Positions 46,279-55,745 of a stretch of 64,000 bases of DNA are shown here, in pieces. The stretch is from positions 1,098,649 to 1,162,648 of the forward strand of contig NZ_BSQF01000001.1 of assembly GCF_030268205.1 (NCBI RefSeq). Direction: 5' to 3'. The notes under the pieces were generated by a model that saw only the letters and a list, made by a program, of their open reading frames with translations, was not told where the DNA came from and searched no databases. A program made the position numbers and the translations under genes. Every line of letters starts with the position of its first letter. Within the stretch, counting starts at the first letter, position 1. This DNA comes from Allomuricauda sp. NBRC 101325. Its GTDB lineage: Bacteria; Bacteroidota; Bacteroidia; Flavobacteriales; Flavobacteriaceae.

Positions 46279-47192
46279 TACCAATCTTTTTCATTTTTAA
46301 CCTTGGCACCCCTTACTTTTCGGGCCTCCATTTTTTCCTGCACTTTTTTCTCCTCGTTCTGCATGGCCTCTAACAGGTTTTGGATCTGTTGTTGCGAAAG
46401 CTGGTTGGGTCGAGGTTGTTGTTTTTGGTCATCGGGCTGATCTCCTTCATTGGGTTTCTTTTCCTGTTCTTTTTTCTTGTCCCCTTCACCTTCTTTATTT
46501 TCCTCGGGCTTTTCCTCTCCATTATCTCCTTTATCGCCCTGATCACCTTCATCCTTGTTTTCCTCGTCGTTTTCCTTGCCTTCGTCTTGCTTGTCCTTAT
46601 CGCCCCCCTCGTTATCCTGATCTTTGTTCTCGTCCTTTTCTTGGTCTTTTTGATCCTGATTGTCCTTGTTGTCCTGGTTTTGGTCGTTCTTTTGCTCGTC
46701 CTGTTGTTTTTCGAGCATTTTTTTGGCCAGTGCTAGGTTGTAGCGTGTCTCATCGTCATTTGGATTTTTACGAAGGGCTTGTTTATAGGCATCAACTGCT
46801 TGTTGGTAATCTTTTTGTTGCATAAAAACGTTCCCCATGTTGTGGAAAGCTTTATGTTTTTCAGATTTATCATCCGCTGCTGCCTCGGCCTGTTTAAATC
46901 GACCAAAGGCTTCACCAAAACTTTCACGATTGTAGTAAGCTGTTCCCAAATTAAAAGGGGCAGCTGCATTTTGACTACTTTTGGAAATCGCTTTTCGGTA
47001 ATTGGCCTCTGAGTTGATAAAATCGTTGGCGGTAAGCTCCTCGTTTGCCTCATAGGTAAGGTTGGTAGAAGCTTGGAGGGCTTTCTCAGCCTCCTTCAAT
47101 GCCTTTTCTGTGGTTTCGTTCTGTGCTTGGGCTATTCCAAAACATAACAATAGACCAAACGTCAATCTTATTTTATTGCTCATTGTGCTCAT
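46278..47192 (-). CDS. batC: BatC, TPR protein with a long acidic tail
   Basis: This 304-residue protein has a signal peptide (RLTFGLLLCFGIAQAQ), TPR units from about 55 to 160 (NLGTAYYNRESFGEAFGRF, AFHNMGNVFMQQKDYQQAV), then a highly charged Asp/Glu/Lys/Gln/Asn region of about 105 residues, and a short C-terminal helix. Its start overlaps batB; a second in-frame ATG three codons on, at 47183, is an equal alternative. The low-complexity region gives a hydrophobic open frame on the other strand that is not a gene. Confidence 0.88.
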   Translation of the reverse strand: MSTMSNKIRLTFGLLLCFGIAQAQNETTEKALKEAEKALQASTNLTYEANEELTANDFINSEANYRKAISKSSQNAAAPFNLGTAYYNRESFGEAFGRFKQAEAAADDKSEKHKAFHNMGNVFMQQKDYQQAVDAYKQALRKNPNDDETRYNLALAKKMLEKQQDEQKNDQNQDNKDNQDQKDQEKDENKDQDNEGGDKDKQDEGKENDEENKDEGDQGDKGDNGEEKPEENKEGEGDKKKEQEKKPNEGDQPDDQKQQPRPNQLSQQQIQNLLEAMQNEEKKVQEKMEARKVRGAKVKNEKDW

Positions 47193-48219
47193 TAAAAAGA
47201 TTTAGTTTTTTCAACCATTGTGTTTTTCTGTCCAAAACGAAGATGTCCAAAAATAAAAATAAAAAGCCAGCACCTAGAAACCATTGAAATTGGTCCTTGT
47301 ATTCAGCAAATTGTTTGGCTTCAAATTCGGTCTTGTCCATCCTGTTCAATTCCTCTTTGATATAATCCACGGCATTTTCCGTATTGGAACCATCAATATA
47401 TTCTCCATTGCCACGATCGGCAATTATTGACAAAACTTCTTGGTTCAGTTTGGTGATTACCACCTCCCCTTGATTGTCTTTTTTCAAACTTTCCACTACA
47501 CCATTTCTTTTGATGGGAATTGGAGCGCCTTTAGGCTTTCCTACTCCGATGGTGTAAATACGGATTCCATTTTGAATGGCATTTTCAACGGAATTTATCG
47601 TCGCACTTTCTGAATGGTCTTCCCCATCCGAAACAATAAAAAGTACCCTGTTGGTTTGTTGGGAATCGTCGTAATATGTGCTCGCCAAGTTAATGGCTGC
47701 ATCGATAGCCGTGCCTTGGGAAGACAACATATCGGTGTTCATGCTCTGCAAGAACATTTTGGCCGCACCGTAATCCGTAGTTATGGGCAATTGGGGGTAT
47801 GCCTGTCCTGCATAGGCAATAATTCCTATTCGGTCACTGGCCAATTGGTTGATGATTTCGGAAACAATTCGCTTCGCTTTTTCCAATCGGTTGGGCGCAA
47901 TATCTTCTGCCAACATACTCTTGGATACGTCGATGGCAAAAACAATATCGACCCCTTCGCGTTTTACGGTTTCGAGTTTGGTGCCAATCTTTGGGTTGAC
48001 CAGTCCGAGCACCAAAAAGGCGAGTCCAGCTAATAAAAATCCAAGTTTTACCGTGGACTTGAAACTGGAACGATTGGGGGCCAATCTCTTTAATAGATTC
48101 AGGTCGGCAAATCTTTTTTGGGTTCTCTTTTTCCAGATTTGAAGAAAAAAGAACGCCAAGACCATTACCGGAATAATGGCCAAGAGGTAGAAATATAATT
48201 TTTCGTCAAACTGAATCAT
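47173..48219 (-). CDS. batB: BatB, von Willebrand A domain membrane protein
   Basis: This 348-residue protein has two N-terminal membrane helices, a VWA domain from about residue 90 with the MIDAS motif DVSKSMLA and a Thr in the SSQGTAIDAA loop, and a C-terminal helix (FLGAGFLFLFLDIFVL). It would form a membrane complex with BatA and the MoxR ATPase. It starts 2 bp after batA stops. Confidence 0.92.
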   Translation of the reverse strand: MIQFDEKLYFYLLAIIPVMVLAFFFLQIWKKRTQKRFADLNLLKRLAPNRSSFKSTVKLGFLLAGLAFLVLGLVNPKIGTKLETVKREGVDIVFAIDVSKSMLAEDIAPNRLEKAKRIVSEIINQLASDRIGIIAYAGQAYPQLPITTDYGAAKMFLQSMNTDMLSSQGTAIDAAINLASTYYDDSQQTNRVLFIVSDGEDHSESATINSVENAIQNGIRIYTIGVGKPKGAPIPIKRNGVVESLKKDNQGEVVITKLNQEVLSIIADRGNGEYIDGSNTENAVDYIKEELNRMDKTEFEAKQFAEYKDQFQWFLGAGFLFLFLDIFVLDRKTQWLKKLNLFNEHNEQ

Positions 48220-48221
48220 TC

Positions 48222-49220
48222 TTAAATAAAACTTTTAAATATGGAATTGCGCAAAGCCCATTCCAACAACAATAAAATCCCGGCCAAAAAAATCAAAGGG
48301 CGAAATTTCTCTTCGTACTTATAATATTTGAATTCTTCTATTTCTGTTTTTTCCAAACTGTTGATCTCGTCATAAATTTCTTCCAATGATTCATTGTCTG
48401 TAGCTCGGAAATATTTTCCCCCGGTTATTTTGGCAATTTCTTCCAACAATTTATCGTCAATTTCAACTTGGCGCATTCCATATCGGAAAGAACCGTCCGA
48501 ATTATAGGAAATCGGCGATAATGCATTCCCATTGGTTCCCAATCCGATGGTGTATGTTTTAATGCCAAATTCAACAGCTAGGTCGGCTGCAGTTCTTGGC
48601 TCAATAAAGCCAGAATTATTGACACCATCCGTTAAAAGAATGATAACTTTACTAATGGCCTTACTTTCTTTTAATCGGTTTACTGCGGTGGCCAATCCCA
48701 TCCCGATGGCGGTTCCATCTTCGAGTTCCCCGTAAGTGATTTCGTTTAGGGCGTTCAGCACGATGGCCTTATCACTTGTGATTGGTGTTTTGGTATAACT
48801 TTCGCCAGCGTATCCTACCAGACCAATACGGTCGTTGGGGCGTTTTTCGATAAAATCTGCTGCCACTTCCTTTAAAGCTGCCAAACGATTGGGCTTAAGG
48901 TCTCGTGCCAACATACTGGAAGAAACGTCAATGGCCATCACAATATCGATACCCTTCGTGGTCTTGGTTCGGGTGGAAATATCTTCGGTCTGTGGTCTGG
49001 CCAATGCAGTTACAATGGCCGCCAATGCCAATAATCGCAATCCAAAAAGAATGGGCTTTAATTTAGATGCCCAGCTTTTAACGGTAAATCCTTTAATGCT
49101 CGAAATGCGCAAGGACGCCATTTCGTTTTTTCGTCTGAAAAAATACCATAGCAAAGCCAATGGAAGCAATAGGAGCAACCAGAAAAATTCAGGGTTTGCG
49201 AATTCAATGTTTTCAAACAT
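48222..49220 (-). CDS. batA: BatA, von Willebrand A domain membrane protein
   Basis: This 332-residue protein has N-terminal helices (FFWLLLLLPLALLWYFF), a VWA domain from about 88 with MIDAS DVSSSMLA, and a C-terminal helix (LIFLAGILLLLEWAL). It is a paralogue of BatB. It starts directly after the stop of the upstream gene with no spacing, so it is part of the same transcript. Confidence 0.92.
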   Translation of the reverse strand: MFENIEFANPEFFWLLLLLPLALLWYFFRRKNEMASLRISSIKGFTVKSWASKLKPILFGLRLLALAAIVTALARPQTEDISTRTKTTKGIDIVMAIDVSSSMLARDLKPNRLAALKEVAADFIEKRPNDRIGLVGYAGESYTKTPITSDKAIVLNALNEITYGELEDGTAIGMGLATAVNRLKESKAISKVIILLTDGVNNSGFIEPRTAADLAVEFGIKTYTIGLGTNGNALSPISYNSDGSFRYGMRQVEIDDKLLEEIAKITGGKYFRATDNESLEEIYDEINSLEKTEIEEFKYYKYEEKFRPLIFLAGILLLLEWALRNSIFKSFI

Positions 49221-50873
49221 TTATACTTGTGTTTTTACGTCCAAACTGCCCAAAATTCGATCAACGATTTGTTCAGCATATTCATCTCCATCTTCCCATG
49301 TTATGACCAATTGTTGGATAAAACCTTTGCCACCAAATGTGAGGATGTTGTACTTGGCTTTCTTTTCATTTCCATTGGCAGGGATATCAAAAGTGCCCGT
49401 ACCAAAGGTTTTAACCCCTTTTACTCCAGATTGGGTCACAAACTCTTCTTGTTTGGTGATAATATTTTTTAAACCTAATTGTTCAAAGTTGGTCAGCGTA
49501 GCGCCAATGACAGCTTCAAAATTGGGCTCGTTTTGTTCTTTGTAGGTAACCGAACTGGTGCTCACGGAGAAGAGACCCACATAGCTACCGTAAGAAAATG
49601 ATTGGAGCTCTTTTATCAACTCTTTGGTCTCGGCAGGAATTTCAACTTCTTGGCGCACCAATACGTCTGGGGTTTCCACTTCAATGGGAGGGAAACCATA
49701 CGAACTGGAAACCCATTCGCCTTCCAACAAATCTTTGGTAGGGTATCCAAAAACGGTGTCCTTTACCTGCTTGAATCCAAAATAGGCAATGGAAACTCCA
49801 CCACCAATTACCACGAGTCCTGCAAAAATTGCAGCGGCCCAATAGATTCTTTTGCGTTGTTTTTGACGTGCGAGTTCTTCGAGATATTCCTCGTTAAGCA
49901 ATAAATCCTCTTCGGTAGGTTCTGGAAGTCCGTCGTGGGTTTTGGTCACAATTTGCTCCACCAAAAGTCGGTCTTGCTCTGCGACAGAAGTTGCTGGTTT
50001 GGACTTGGCAAATTTCACCAAATCTGCAGTCTGCAATATTTTTTGAAATTGCTGAAGGGTGTCATCCTCCAATTTCAATTCGCCAGCATCACGTAGCATT
50101 TCCAATTTATTTATTAATTCGGAAGTGGTGCTTTCCATTGCGGAAACGTGCACATCTTCTTCCAAATACATCCGAACAATATTGGTCAGCTCCGAATAGT
50201 ATTGTTTGTACTCATCTTGAATGAGGTATCTGGAATTTTCCAATTTCTTCAATTCCAAAATGGCACGATCGTAGGGGGGCAGCAATGCTACTTTTTCTTC
50301 TTCGGTCAAAGGCTTCTTTCTTAAAAAGAACCAATAGACCAATCCGCCTACAATGGCCAAACCAATAAAAATGTAAAGTATGGTAAGCCACAATTTTGCC
50401 CTGCTACGCTCAACCTCAATCAAGGGTTTGATGTCGTACATTTTTTGCTTGGTGGTGTCAACGGCCACATCGGCGACCTTAACCTGGAACGAATCAGTGA
50501 AAAAAGGCTGTTCGTTTATGGCAATTCGCTGTGGCGGAATCGTATAAGCACCGCTATCAAATTGGGTAAGGGAATATATTTTTTGTAGAATTACCTTTTC
50601 ATTGTTTTTGATGGTGTCGGCCATAATGGCTTCTACAGTTTCCAACGGAGAAAAGGTTTGTCCCTCTGGAAAATGAACCACATCCAACGAATCGGCCTCT
50701 ACGGTAATTGCATATTGAATTTGCTCCCCAATTTTAATGGAAAGGGTGTCAACATCAACCGAAACATTGGGACTCGATTGCGCTAATCCTACCAAAGGAC
50801 ACATCAATAAAAACAAAACACCCCATTTTAAAAAGGGGAAACTTTTGTTGGTATTTTTATTCAATGCTTGCAT
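49221..50873 (-). CDS. Bat-operon membrane protein between DUF58 and BatA
   Basis: This 550-residue protein has a signal peptide (WGVLFLLMCPLVGLAQ), a BatD-like periplasmic beta domain of about 130 residues (VDVDTLSIKIGEQIQYAI), a first membrane helix near 165-185 and a second near 345-370, with a DUF4381-like helical region between them and a C-terminal periplasmic domain with no family I can name. It is between the DUF58 protein and BatA, its usual place in Bacteroidota. The role is unknown. Confidence 0.8.
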   Translation of the reverse strand: MQALNKNTNKSFPFLKWGVLFLLMCPLVGLAQSSPNVSVDVDTLSIKIGEQIQYAITVEADSLDVVHFPEGQTFSPLETVEAIMADTIKNNEKVILQKIYSLTQFDSGAYTIPPQRIAINEQPFFTDSFQVKVADVAVDTTKQKMYDIKPLIEVERSRAKLWLTILYIFIGLAIVGGLVYWFFLRKKPLTEEEKVALLPPYDRAILELKKLENSRYLIQDEYKQYYSELTNIVRMYLEEDVHVSAMESTTSELINKLEMLRDAGELKLEDDTLQQFQKILQTADLVKFAKSKPATSVAEQDRLLVEQIVTKTHDGLPEPTEEDLLLNEEYLEELARQKQRKRIYWAAAIFAGLVVIGGGVSIAYFGFKQVKDTVFGYPTKDLLEGEWVSSSYGFPPIEVETPDVLVRQEVEIPAETKELIKELQSFSYGSYVGLFSVSTSSVTYKEQNEPNFEAVIGATLTNFEQLGLKNIITKQEEFVTQSGVKGVKTFGTGTFDIPANGNEKKAKYNILTFGGKGFIQQLVITWEDGDEYAEQIVDRILGSLDVKTQV

Positions 50874-50878
50874 TCGTT

Positions 50879-51745
50879 TTATCCTCTTCTTTTAAAATAG
50901 CCCAACAGTTTTCTTACATAACTTTCATCTGCTCTACAATTGATCACCCCGCAGCCCGATTTGGTAAAAGAATCCGTAAAATAGGATACTTTTTCGGAAT
51001 AGTATTTTCCATAAGCCAATCGAACTTGTTTGGATTGGGTGTTTACCAATTGTAATTCTCCTGTTTCGGCATCTTGCATTTGAACCATACCTAAATTTGG
51101 GATGGATTCTTCTCGTTCATCATAAATTCGGATTCCCGTAACATCGTGCTTGTTCCCAACAATGCGAAGGGTATTGTCGTAATCGTCTGCAATAAAGTCG
51201 GAAAGCACAAAAACGATGGCTTTTTTCTTCATTACATTGGTCAAAAACTTCAAGGCTTCGGCAACGTTGGTTTTACTGCTTTTGGGTTGAAACTCCAACA
51301 ACTCACGAATGATGCGCAACACGTGACTTTTTCCTTTTTTCGGCGGAATAAAAAGTTCCACTTCGTCGGAAAATAAAATCACACCTACTTTATCGTTGTT
51401 CTGGAGTGCTGAGAAAGCCAATGTTGCTGAAATCTCTGTAACCACTTCTTTTTTGAACTGGTTGGAGGTTCCGAAAAGTTCGGAACCACTCACATCCACC
51501 ATCAACATCATGGTAAGTTCGCGTTCCTCCTCAAAAACTTTTACGTAGGGTTCGTTGTAACGGGCTGTTACGTTCCAGTCGATACTTCGAACATCGTCGC
51601 CAAATTGGTATTGACGTACTTCACTGAAGGTCATTCCCCGACCTTTGAACGTAGAATGATACTCCCCACCAAAAATATGGTCGGATAGACGCCTTGTCTT
51701 TATTTCAATCTTACGTACTTTTTTTAGTAGTTCTTTCGTATCCAT
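50879..51745 (-). CDS. DUF58 domain protein
   Basis: This 288-residue cytoplasmic protein has the DUF58 core (FSEVRQYQFGDDVRSIDWNV) and a VWA-like fold with MIDAS-type DVSGSELFG near residue 100. DUF58 proteins occur next to MoxR ATPases throughout bacteria. The ATG at 51745 is preferred because the frame opens three codons earlier with a TTG. The next gene starts 5 bp after its stop. Confidence 0.92.
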   Translation of the reverse strand: MDTKELLKKVRKIEIKTRRLSDHIFGGEYHSTFKGRGMTFSEVRQYQFGDDVRSIDWNVTARYNEPYVKVFEEERELTMMLMVDVSGSELFGTSNQFKKEVVTEISATLAFSALQNNDKVGVILFSDEVELFIPPKKGKSHVLRIIRELLEFQPKSSKTNVAEALKFLTNVMKKKAIVFVLSDFIADDYDNTLRIVGNKHDVTGIRIYDEREESIPNLGMVQMQDAETGELQLVNTQSKQVRLAYGKYYSEKVSYFTDSFTKSGCGVINCRADESYVRKLLGYFKRRG

Positions 51746-51814
51746 TTGGTTCAAAAAATAGGTTTACGGTTGGTTAAAAGTAGGGGGTTACTTTATCCGA
51801 TAAACGTTGAACCG

Positions 51815-52816
51815 CTAAGGCACCTCTACCTCGTTTACGATCTTGTTGATGATTTCTTCGGAAGTTATATTTTCGGCCTCGGCCTCGTAGGTAATTCCGA
51901 TTCTGTGGCGAAGTACATCGTGCACTACGGCCCTAACATCTTCGGGAACCACATAGCCTCTTCGTTTGATGAAGGCATAGCATTTGGATGCTGTGGCCAA
52001 GTTGATACTACCCCTTGGGGAAGCACCAAAACTGATCAGGGGCTTAAGGCTTTCTAGGTTGTATTTTTCTGGATATCTGGTCGCAAAAATCAAGTCCAGG
52101 ATATATTTTTCAATCTTTTCGTCCATGTACACCTCACGCACGGTTTCTTGCGCACTTAAAATCTGCTTTAAGGAAACAACGGGTTTGATGGGTTCGGAAG
52201 CTCCTTTTAAGTTTTGACGAATGATCAATTGTTCTTCGTTTAACTTTGGATAGTCGATTACCGTTTTTAGCATGAAACGGTCAACCTGAGCTTCAGGAAG
52301 TGGGTAAGTACCTTCTTGTTCCACTGGGTTCTGGGTGGCCATAACCAAAAATGGAGCATCAAGCTTAAAAGTTTCGTCGCCAATGGTCACTTGCTTTTCC
52401 TGCATCGCCTCCAAAAGTGCGGATTGTACTTTGGCGGGAGCCCTGTTGATCTCATCTGCCAAAACGAAATTGGCGAAGATGGGCCCTTTTTTAATGGAGA
52501 AATCGTTCTCTTTAATATTGTAGATCAACGTACCGATTACATCTGCTGGTAAAAGGTCTGGCGTAAACTGAATCCTGCTAAAGTCTCCCTTAACTGCTTT
52601 GGCCAAGGTGTTGATGGCCAATGTTTTTGCTAGTCCCGGTACACCTTCCAATAAAATGTGTCCTCTTCCCAAAAGTCCGATGAGCAGTCGTTCCACCATG
52701 TGGCTTTGCCCCACGATGGCTTTGTTCATTTCAGCGGTAAGTAGATCAATAAAAGCACTTTCTTGGGCTATTTTCTCGTTCACTGCACTAATATCAATAG
52801 TAGTGTTTTCTTCCAT
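51815..52816 (-). CDS. MoxR-family AAA+ ATPase
   Basis: This 333-residue ATPase has the Walker A motif EGVPGLAKT near residue 57, Walker B FVLADEINRAP near 118, sensor 1 in VMATQNPVEQEG and the sensor 2 region with ASPRGSINL. It is the first gene of the Bat operon and is thought to remodel or activate the VWA partners. A near-consensus minus-7 TCATTTTG lies upstream in the 157-bp gap to the divergent aldo/keto reductase. Confidence 0.94.
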   Translation of the reverse strand: MEENTTIDISAVNEKIAQESAFIDLLTAEMNKAIVGQSHMVERLLIGLLGRGHILLEGVPGLAKTLAINTLAKAVKGDFSRIQFTPDLLPADVIGTLIYNIKENDFSIKKGPIFANFVLADEINRAPAKVQSALLEAMQEKQVTIGDETFKLDAPFLVMATQNPVEQEGTYPLPEAQVDRFMLKTVIDYPKLNEEQLIIRQNLKGASEPIKPVVSLKQILSAQETVREVYMDEKIEKYILDLIFATRYPEKYNLESLKPLISFGASPRGSINLATASKCYAFIKRRGYVVPEDVRAVVHDVLRHRIGITYEAEAENITSEEIINKIVNEVEVP

Positions 52817-52974
52817 TATAAGCTCCTGTTGTTTGGTTTAAAGTAAGTGATTTTGCTAAGAGGTGCAAAATGAAAATTAATTTAAAATCTACCTGTTAAT
52901 TAATGGTTAAAAAAATCGCTAAAGCCCTAGTTTTATGAAGGATTTAAGGGTTTAATTTTATACTTTCATCCGAT

Positions 52975-53847
52975 ATGATACAGAACGATAAATTTTCCCG
53001 AATTATCTCGGGAGCGATGACTTGGGGAAGTTGGGGAAAGAAACTTTCCAAAAAAGAAATGGTTGAATTGATGCACCATTGCATCGAAGTGGGTTTGGTC
53101 ACTTTTGATCATGCCGATATTTATGGCAGTTATTCCACTGAATCTGATTTTGGTGCTGCCTATGCCGAGAGTGGTGTAAAAAGAGAGGATATCCAATTGA
53201 TTTCCAAATGTGGAATTCAGTTGACCCGTGGTAGGGACAATAAGATTAATCATTACCAATACGATAAAGAATATATTATCTGGTCTGCGGAGCAATCCCT
53301 AAAAAAGTTGCACACGGAGTATTTGGATTTGCTTTTGGTGCACCGTCCAAGCCCATTGATGGACCCAGCTGAAATTGCTGCGGCTGCAGAACAATTGTTG
53401 GGCAGCGGAAAAATCAAATCGTTTGGTGTTTCAAACTTTACCCCATCTCAAGTAGCCATGTTGGAAAAGGAAATCCCAGTTTCGGGAAACCAAGTGGAGT
53501 TTTCTTTGACGCATGATACGCCGATGTACGATGGCACCTTTGATGATTGCATCGCCAACAAACGATTAGCCATGGCATGGAGTCCATTGGGGGATTTATT
53601 CCGAGAGGATAATGAGCAAACCCAACGAATCAAAAAAGCAATGAAACCGTTGGTGGAAAAATATGATGTCAACGAAAGTCAATTGTTGTTAGCTTGGATT
53701 TTAAAACATCCAGCTAAAGTGCATCCCGTGATAGGAACCACAAGCAAAGAAAGAATTACAGAATCGGCAGTCGCCGTAAACATAGATTTGGAACTTCAGG
53801 ATTGGTTTAGCTTATTGGTAGCAAGCCAAGGCCATGATGTACCATAA
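52975..53847 (+). CDS. Aldo/keto reductase
   Basis: This 290-residue NADPH-dependent oxidoreductase has a TIM-barrel fold: catalytic Asp-Tyr in FDHADIYGSY, Lys in ISKCGIQ and His in LLVHRPSPLMD. It belongs to the YdhF-like group. The substrate is unknown. It is divergent from moxR and lies 9 bp before an SDR, so the three genes from here to 55745 look like one transcript. Confidence 0.93.
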   Translation: MIQNDKFSRIISGAMTWGSWGKKLSKKEMVELMHHCIEVGLVTFDHADIYGSYSTESDFGAAYAESGVKREDIQLISKCGIQLTRGRDNKINHYQYDKEYIIWSAEQSLKKLHTEYLDLLLVHRPSPLMDPAEIAAAAEQLLGSGKIKSFGVSNFTPSQVAMLEKEIPVSGNQVEFSLTHDTPMYDGTFDDCIANKRLAMAWSPLGDLFREDNEQTQRIKKAMKPLVEKYDVNESQLLLAWILKHPAKVHPVIGTTSKERITESAVAVNIDLELQDWFSLLVASQGHDVP

Positions 53848-53856
53848 AATTAGATT

Positions 53857-54612
53857 ATGAAAAAAACAGCGTTGATAACAGGCGCCACAAGTGGAATAGG
53901 TAGAGCAACGGCAGAACTTTTTGCAAAACAAGGGTTCAATCTGGTGTTATGTGGACGTAGGCAAGAGCGTTTGGAACTATTGAAGAATGAATTGGGGAAG
54001 GATACTGCCATTCACATTCTAAATTTTGATGTTAGAAATCGTGAGGCAGTTTTTTCGGCCATTGAAAGTTTGCCAGAAGATTTTTCCCAAATCGACATTT
54101 TGGTAAACAATGCAGGAAATGCCCACGGACTTGACCCCATCGATAAAGGGAATCCTGATGATTGGGAGGCTATGTTGGACATCAATGTAAAGGGTCTGTT
54201 GTACATGTCCAAGGCGATTATTCCACAAATGGTGGAGCGAAAATCGGGCCACATCATCAATATTGGTTCTACTGCTGGTAAAGAAGTTTATCCGAATGGC
54301 AATGTGTATTGCGCTAGTAAACATGCAGTGGATGCGATTAACCAAGGTATGCGAATCGACTTAAATGCTTATGGAATTCGAGTTGGTGCAGTGAATCCTG
54401 GTTTGGTGGAAACTGAATTCAGTGATGTACGATTTAAGGGAGATTCGGAAAGAGCATCCAATGTTTACAAAGGGTTTCAACCCTTAAAACCAGAGGATAT
54501 TGCGGATATTATCCTATTTGTTGTCACTCGACCGTATCATGTAAACATCGCCGATTTGGTAGTGATGCCCACGGCTCAAGCGAGCAGTACTATAGTTAAG
54601 AAGGAGATATGA
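53857..54612 (+). CDS. SDR family oxidoreductase (YdfG-like)
   Basis: This 251-residue classical SDR has GATSGIGRATAELF, NNAGNAHG, the Ser in NIGSTAGKE and YxxxK in YCASKHAV. It resembles YdfG, which reduces 3-hydroxy acids such as L-allo-threonine, but the substrate here is not proven. Its stop overlaps the next start by ATGA, so translation is coupled. Confidence 0.93.
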   Translation: MKKTALITGATSGIGRATAELFAKQGFNLVLCGRRQERLELLKNELGKDTAIHILNFDVRNREAVFSAIESLPEDFSQIDILVNNAGNAHGLDPIDKGNPDDWEAMLDINVKGLLYMSKAIIPQMVERKSGHIINIGSTAGKEVYPNGNVYCASKHAVDAINQGMRIDLNAYGIRVGAVNPGLVETEFSDVRFKGDSERASNVYKGFQPLKPEDIADIILFVVTRPYHVNIADLVVMPTAQASSTIVKKEI

Positions 54613-55745
54613 TCAACAAACGCCTCCTCGTAAAAAATCTATTGGCCCATAACGACGAGAATAGTTTTTACGATAAGAAGCGTTTTATATCGATTGGACA
54701 AAAGGAAGGAAAGGCCAAGTTTCTCAAACATGTTTGTGCCTTGGCCAATTCCAATCCCAAAAACAACTCTTTTATTGTAATTGGAGTTGAAGATGAAGAC
54801 AACAAAATTGTTGGGGTCGATTTCTTCGATGACAGTAAGATTCAGAATTTGGTAAATGCCTATTTGGACAACCCACCTATTATTTCCTATGAAAATATTC
54901 CATTTCCACATTTGCCGGAAGGCAAGGTAGTGGGATTGGTTACCATTCGTTCAAACGGGAAAGTTTGTGCACTTCGCAAGAACATTTGGAAATATTACGG
55001 AGGGGCGGTCTTTTTTCGAGAAGGAAGCATAAGCCTTCCGAAAGCATTTGATATTGAACTTAAGGATATCAATTCGGAAAAGGTGGCGACAATCGAGCAT
55101 CATGCTCGAAACAATATAGAACTGACGCTCGATGCGGTCATTAAGTTTTTTAATACGCGGCATCCTGATCTTACCAGCGATTATAAAGTTTTTAAAGAGC
55201 AATTTGTGGTCTGCTGGGCAGGAAACAAGAAAAGGGTAAAGAACAAAACCTACTATTCCCGAGTCGATATTGAACTGATCAACGAGCAAGTGAAGCTATT
55301 TTATTCCGCTTTGGATGAAATCACTATAGAATATAACGATGATTCTTTTAGTACGCTAGAGTATGTGCAATTGGGCTTGGGATCCCAACAAAAATATTAT
55401 CCACTGGAAGAAATGGTGATCACCTTTTCCGATAATGGCAAGTACACCATCAACAGTAAATTGGTTTTTGAACCTCCGCAATATGATAAGAAAACCTTAT
55501 TTCATGTGTACAACACCAATAATGCCCTTCTGAAAAAATTAGAAAATAGAATTCCTTTGACCGATTCCGAGCATACGGATATGACACATCTGCCAGCGAC
55601 TTATTTGATCTGTTATTTGAATGGTTTTGAAGAAGCAAAAGATAAAATGGACGGTTCACGGGAACTTATTAAGGCGTACGATAGCCATGTGTATCAATCC
55701 TTGAAGGAATCGCAGCGCATTTTGAGAAAAGTGAGGTACGCTTAA
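54609..55745 (+). CDS. AlbA_2/Schlafen-type putative DNA-binding protein
   Basis: This 378-residue protein has an N-terminal AlbA_2 (Schlafen AAA-like) domain, residues about 10-130: KFLKHVCALANSN, SFIVIGVEDEDNKIVGVD and a short motif VFFREGS. This domain is found in putative nucleic-acid-binding regulators. The rest (about 250 residues) has no domain I recognise and is probably helical and beta mixed. It is coupled to the SDR by a 4-bp overlap. Its stop overlaps the end of the convergent GH13 gene by 4 bp. The function is open. Confidence 0.75.
   Translation: MINKRLLVKNLLAHNDENSFYDKKRFISIGQKEGKAKFLKHVCALANSNPKNNSFIVIGVEDEDNKIVGVDFFDDSKIQNLVNAYLDNPPIISYENIPFPHLPEGKVVGLVTIRSNGKVCALRKNIWKYYGGAVFFREGSISLPKAFDIELKDINSEKVATIEHHARNNIELTLDAVIKFFNTRHPDLTSDYKVFKEQFVVCWAGNKKRVKNKTYYSRVDIELINEQVKLFYSALDEITIEYNDDSFSTLEYVQLGLGSQQKYYPLEEMVITFSDNGKYTINSKLVFEPPQYDKKTLFHVYNTNNALLKKLENRIPLTDSEHTDMTHLPATYLICYLNGFEEAKDKMDGSRELIKAYDSHVYQSLKESQRILRKVRYA

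Noticed and set aside
46380..46736. Long hydrophobic open frame on the plus strand
   Set aside because: It is the antisense of the charged low-complexity tail of BatC; Asp/Glu/Lys/Gln codons read backwards give Leu/Phe/Val, not a membrane protein.
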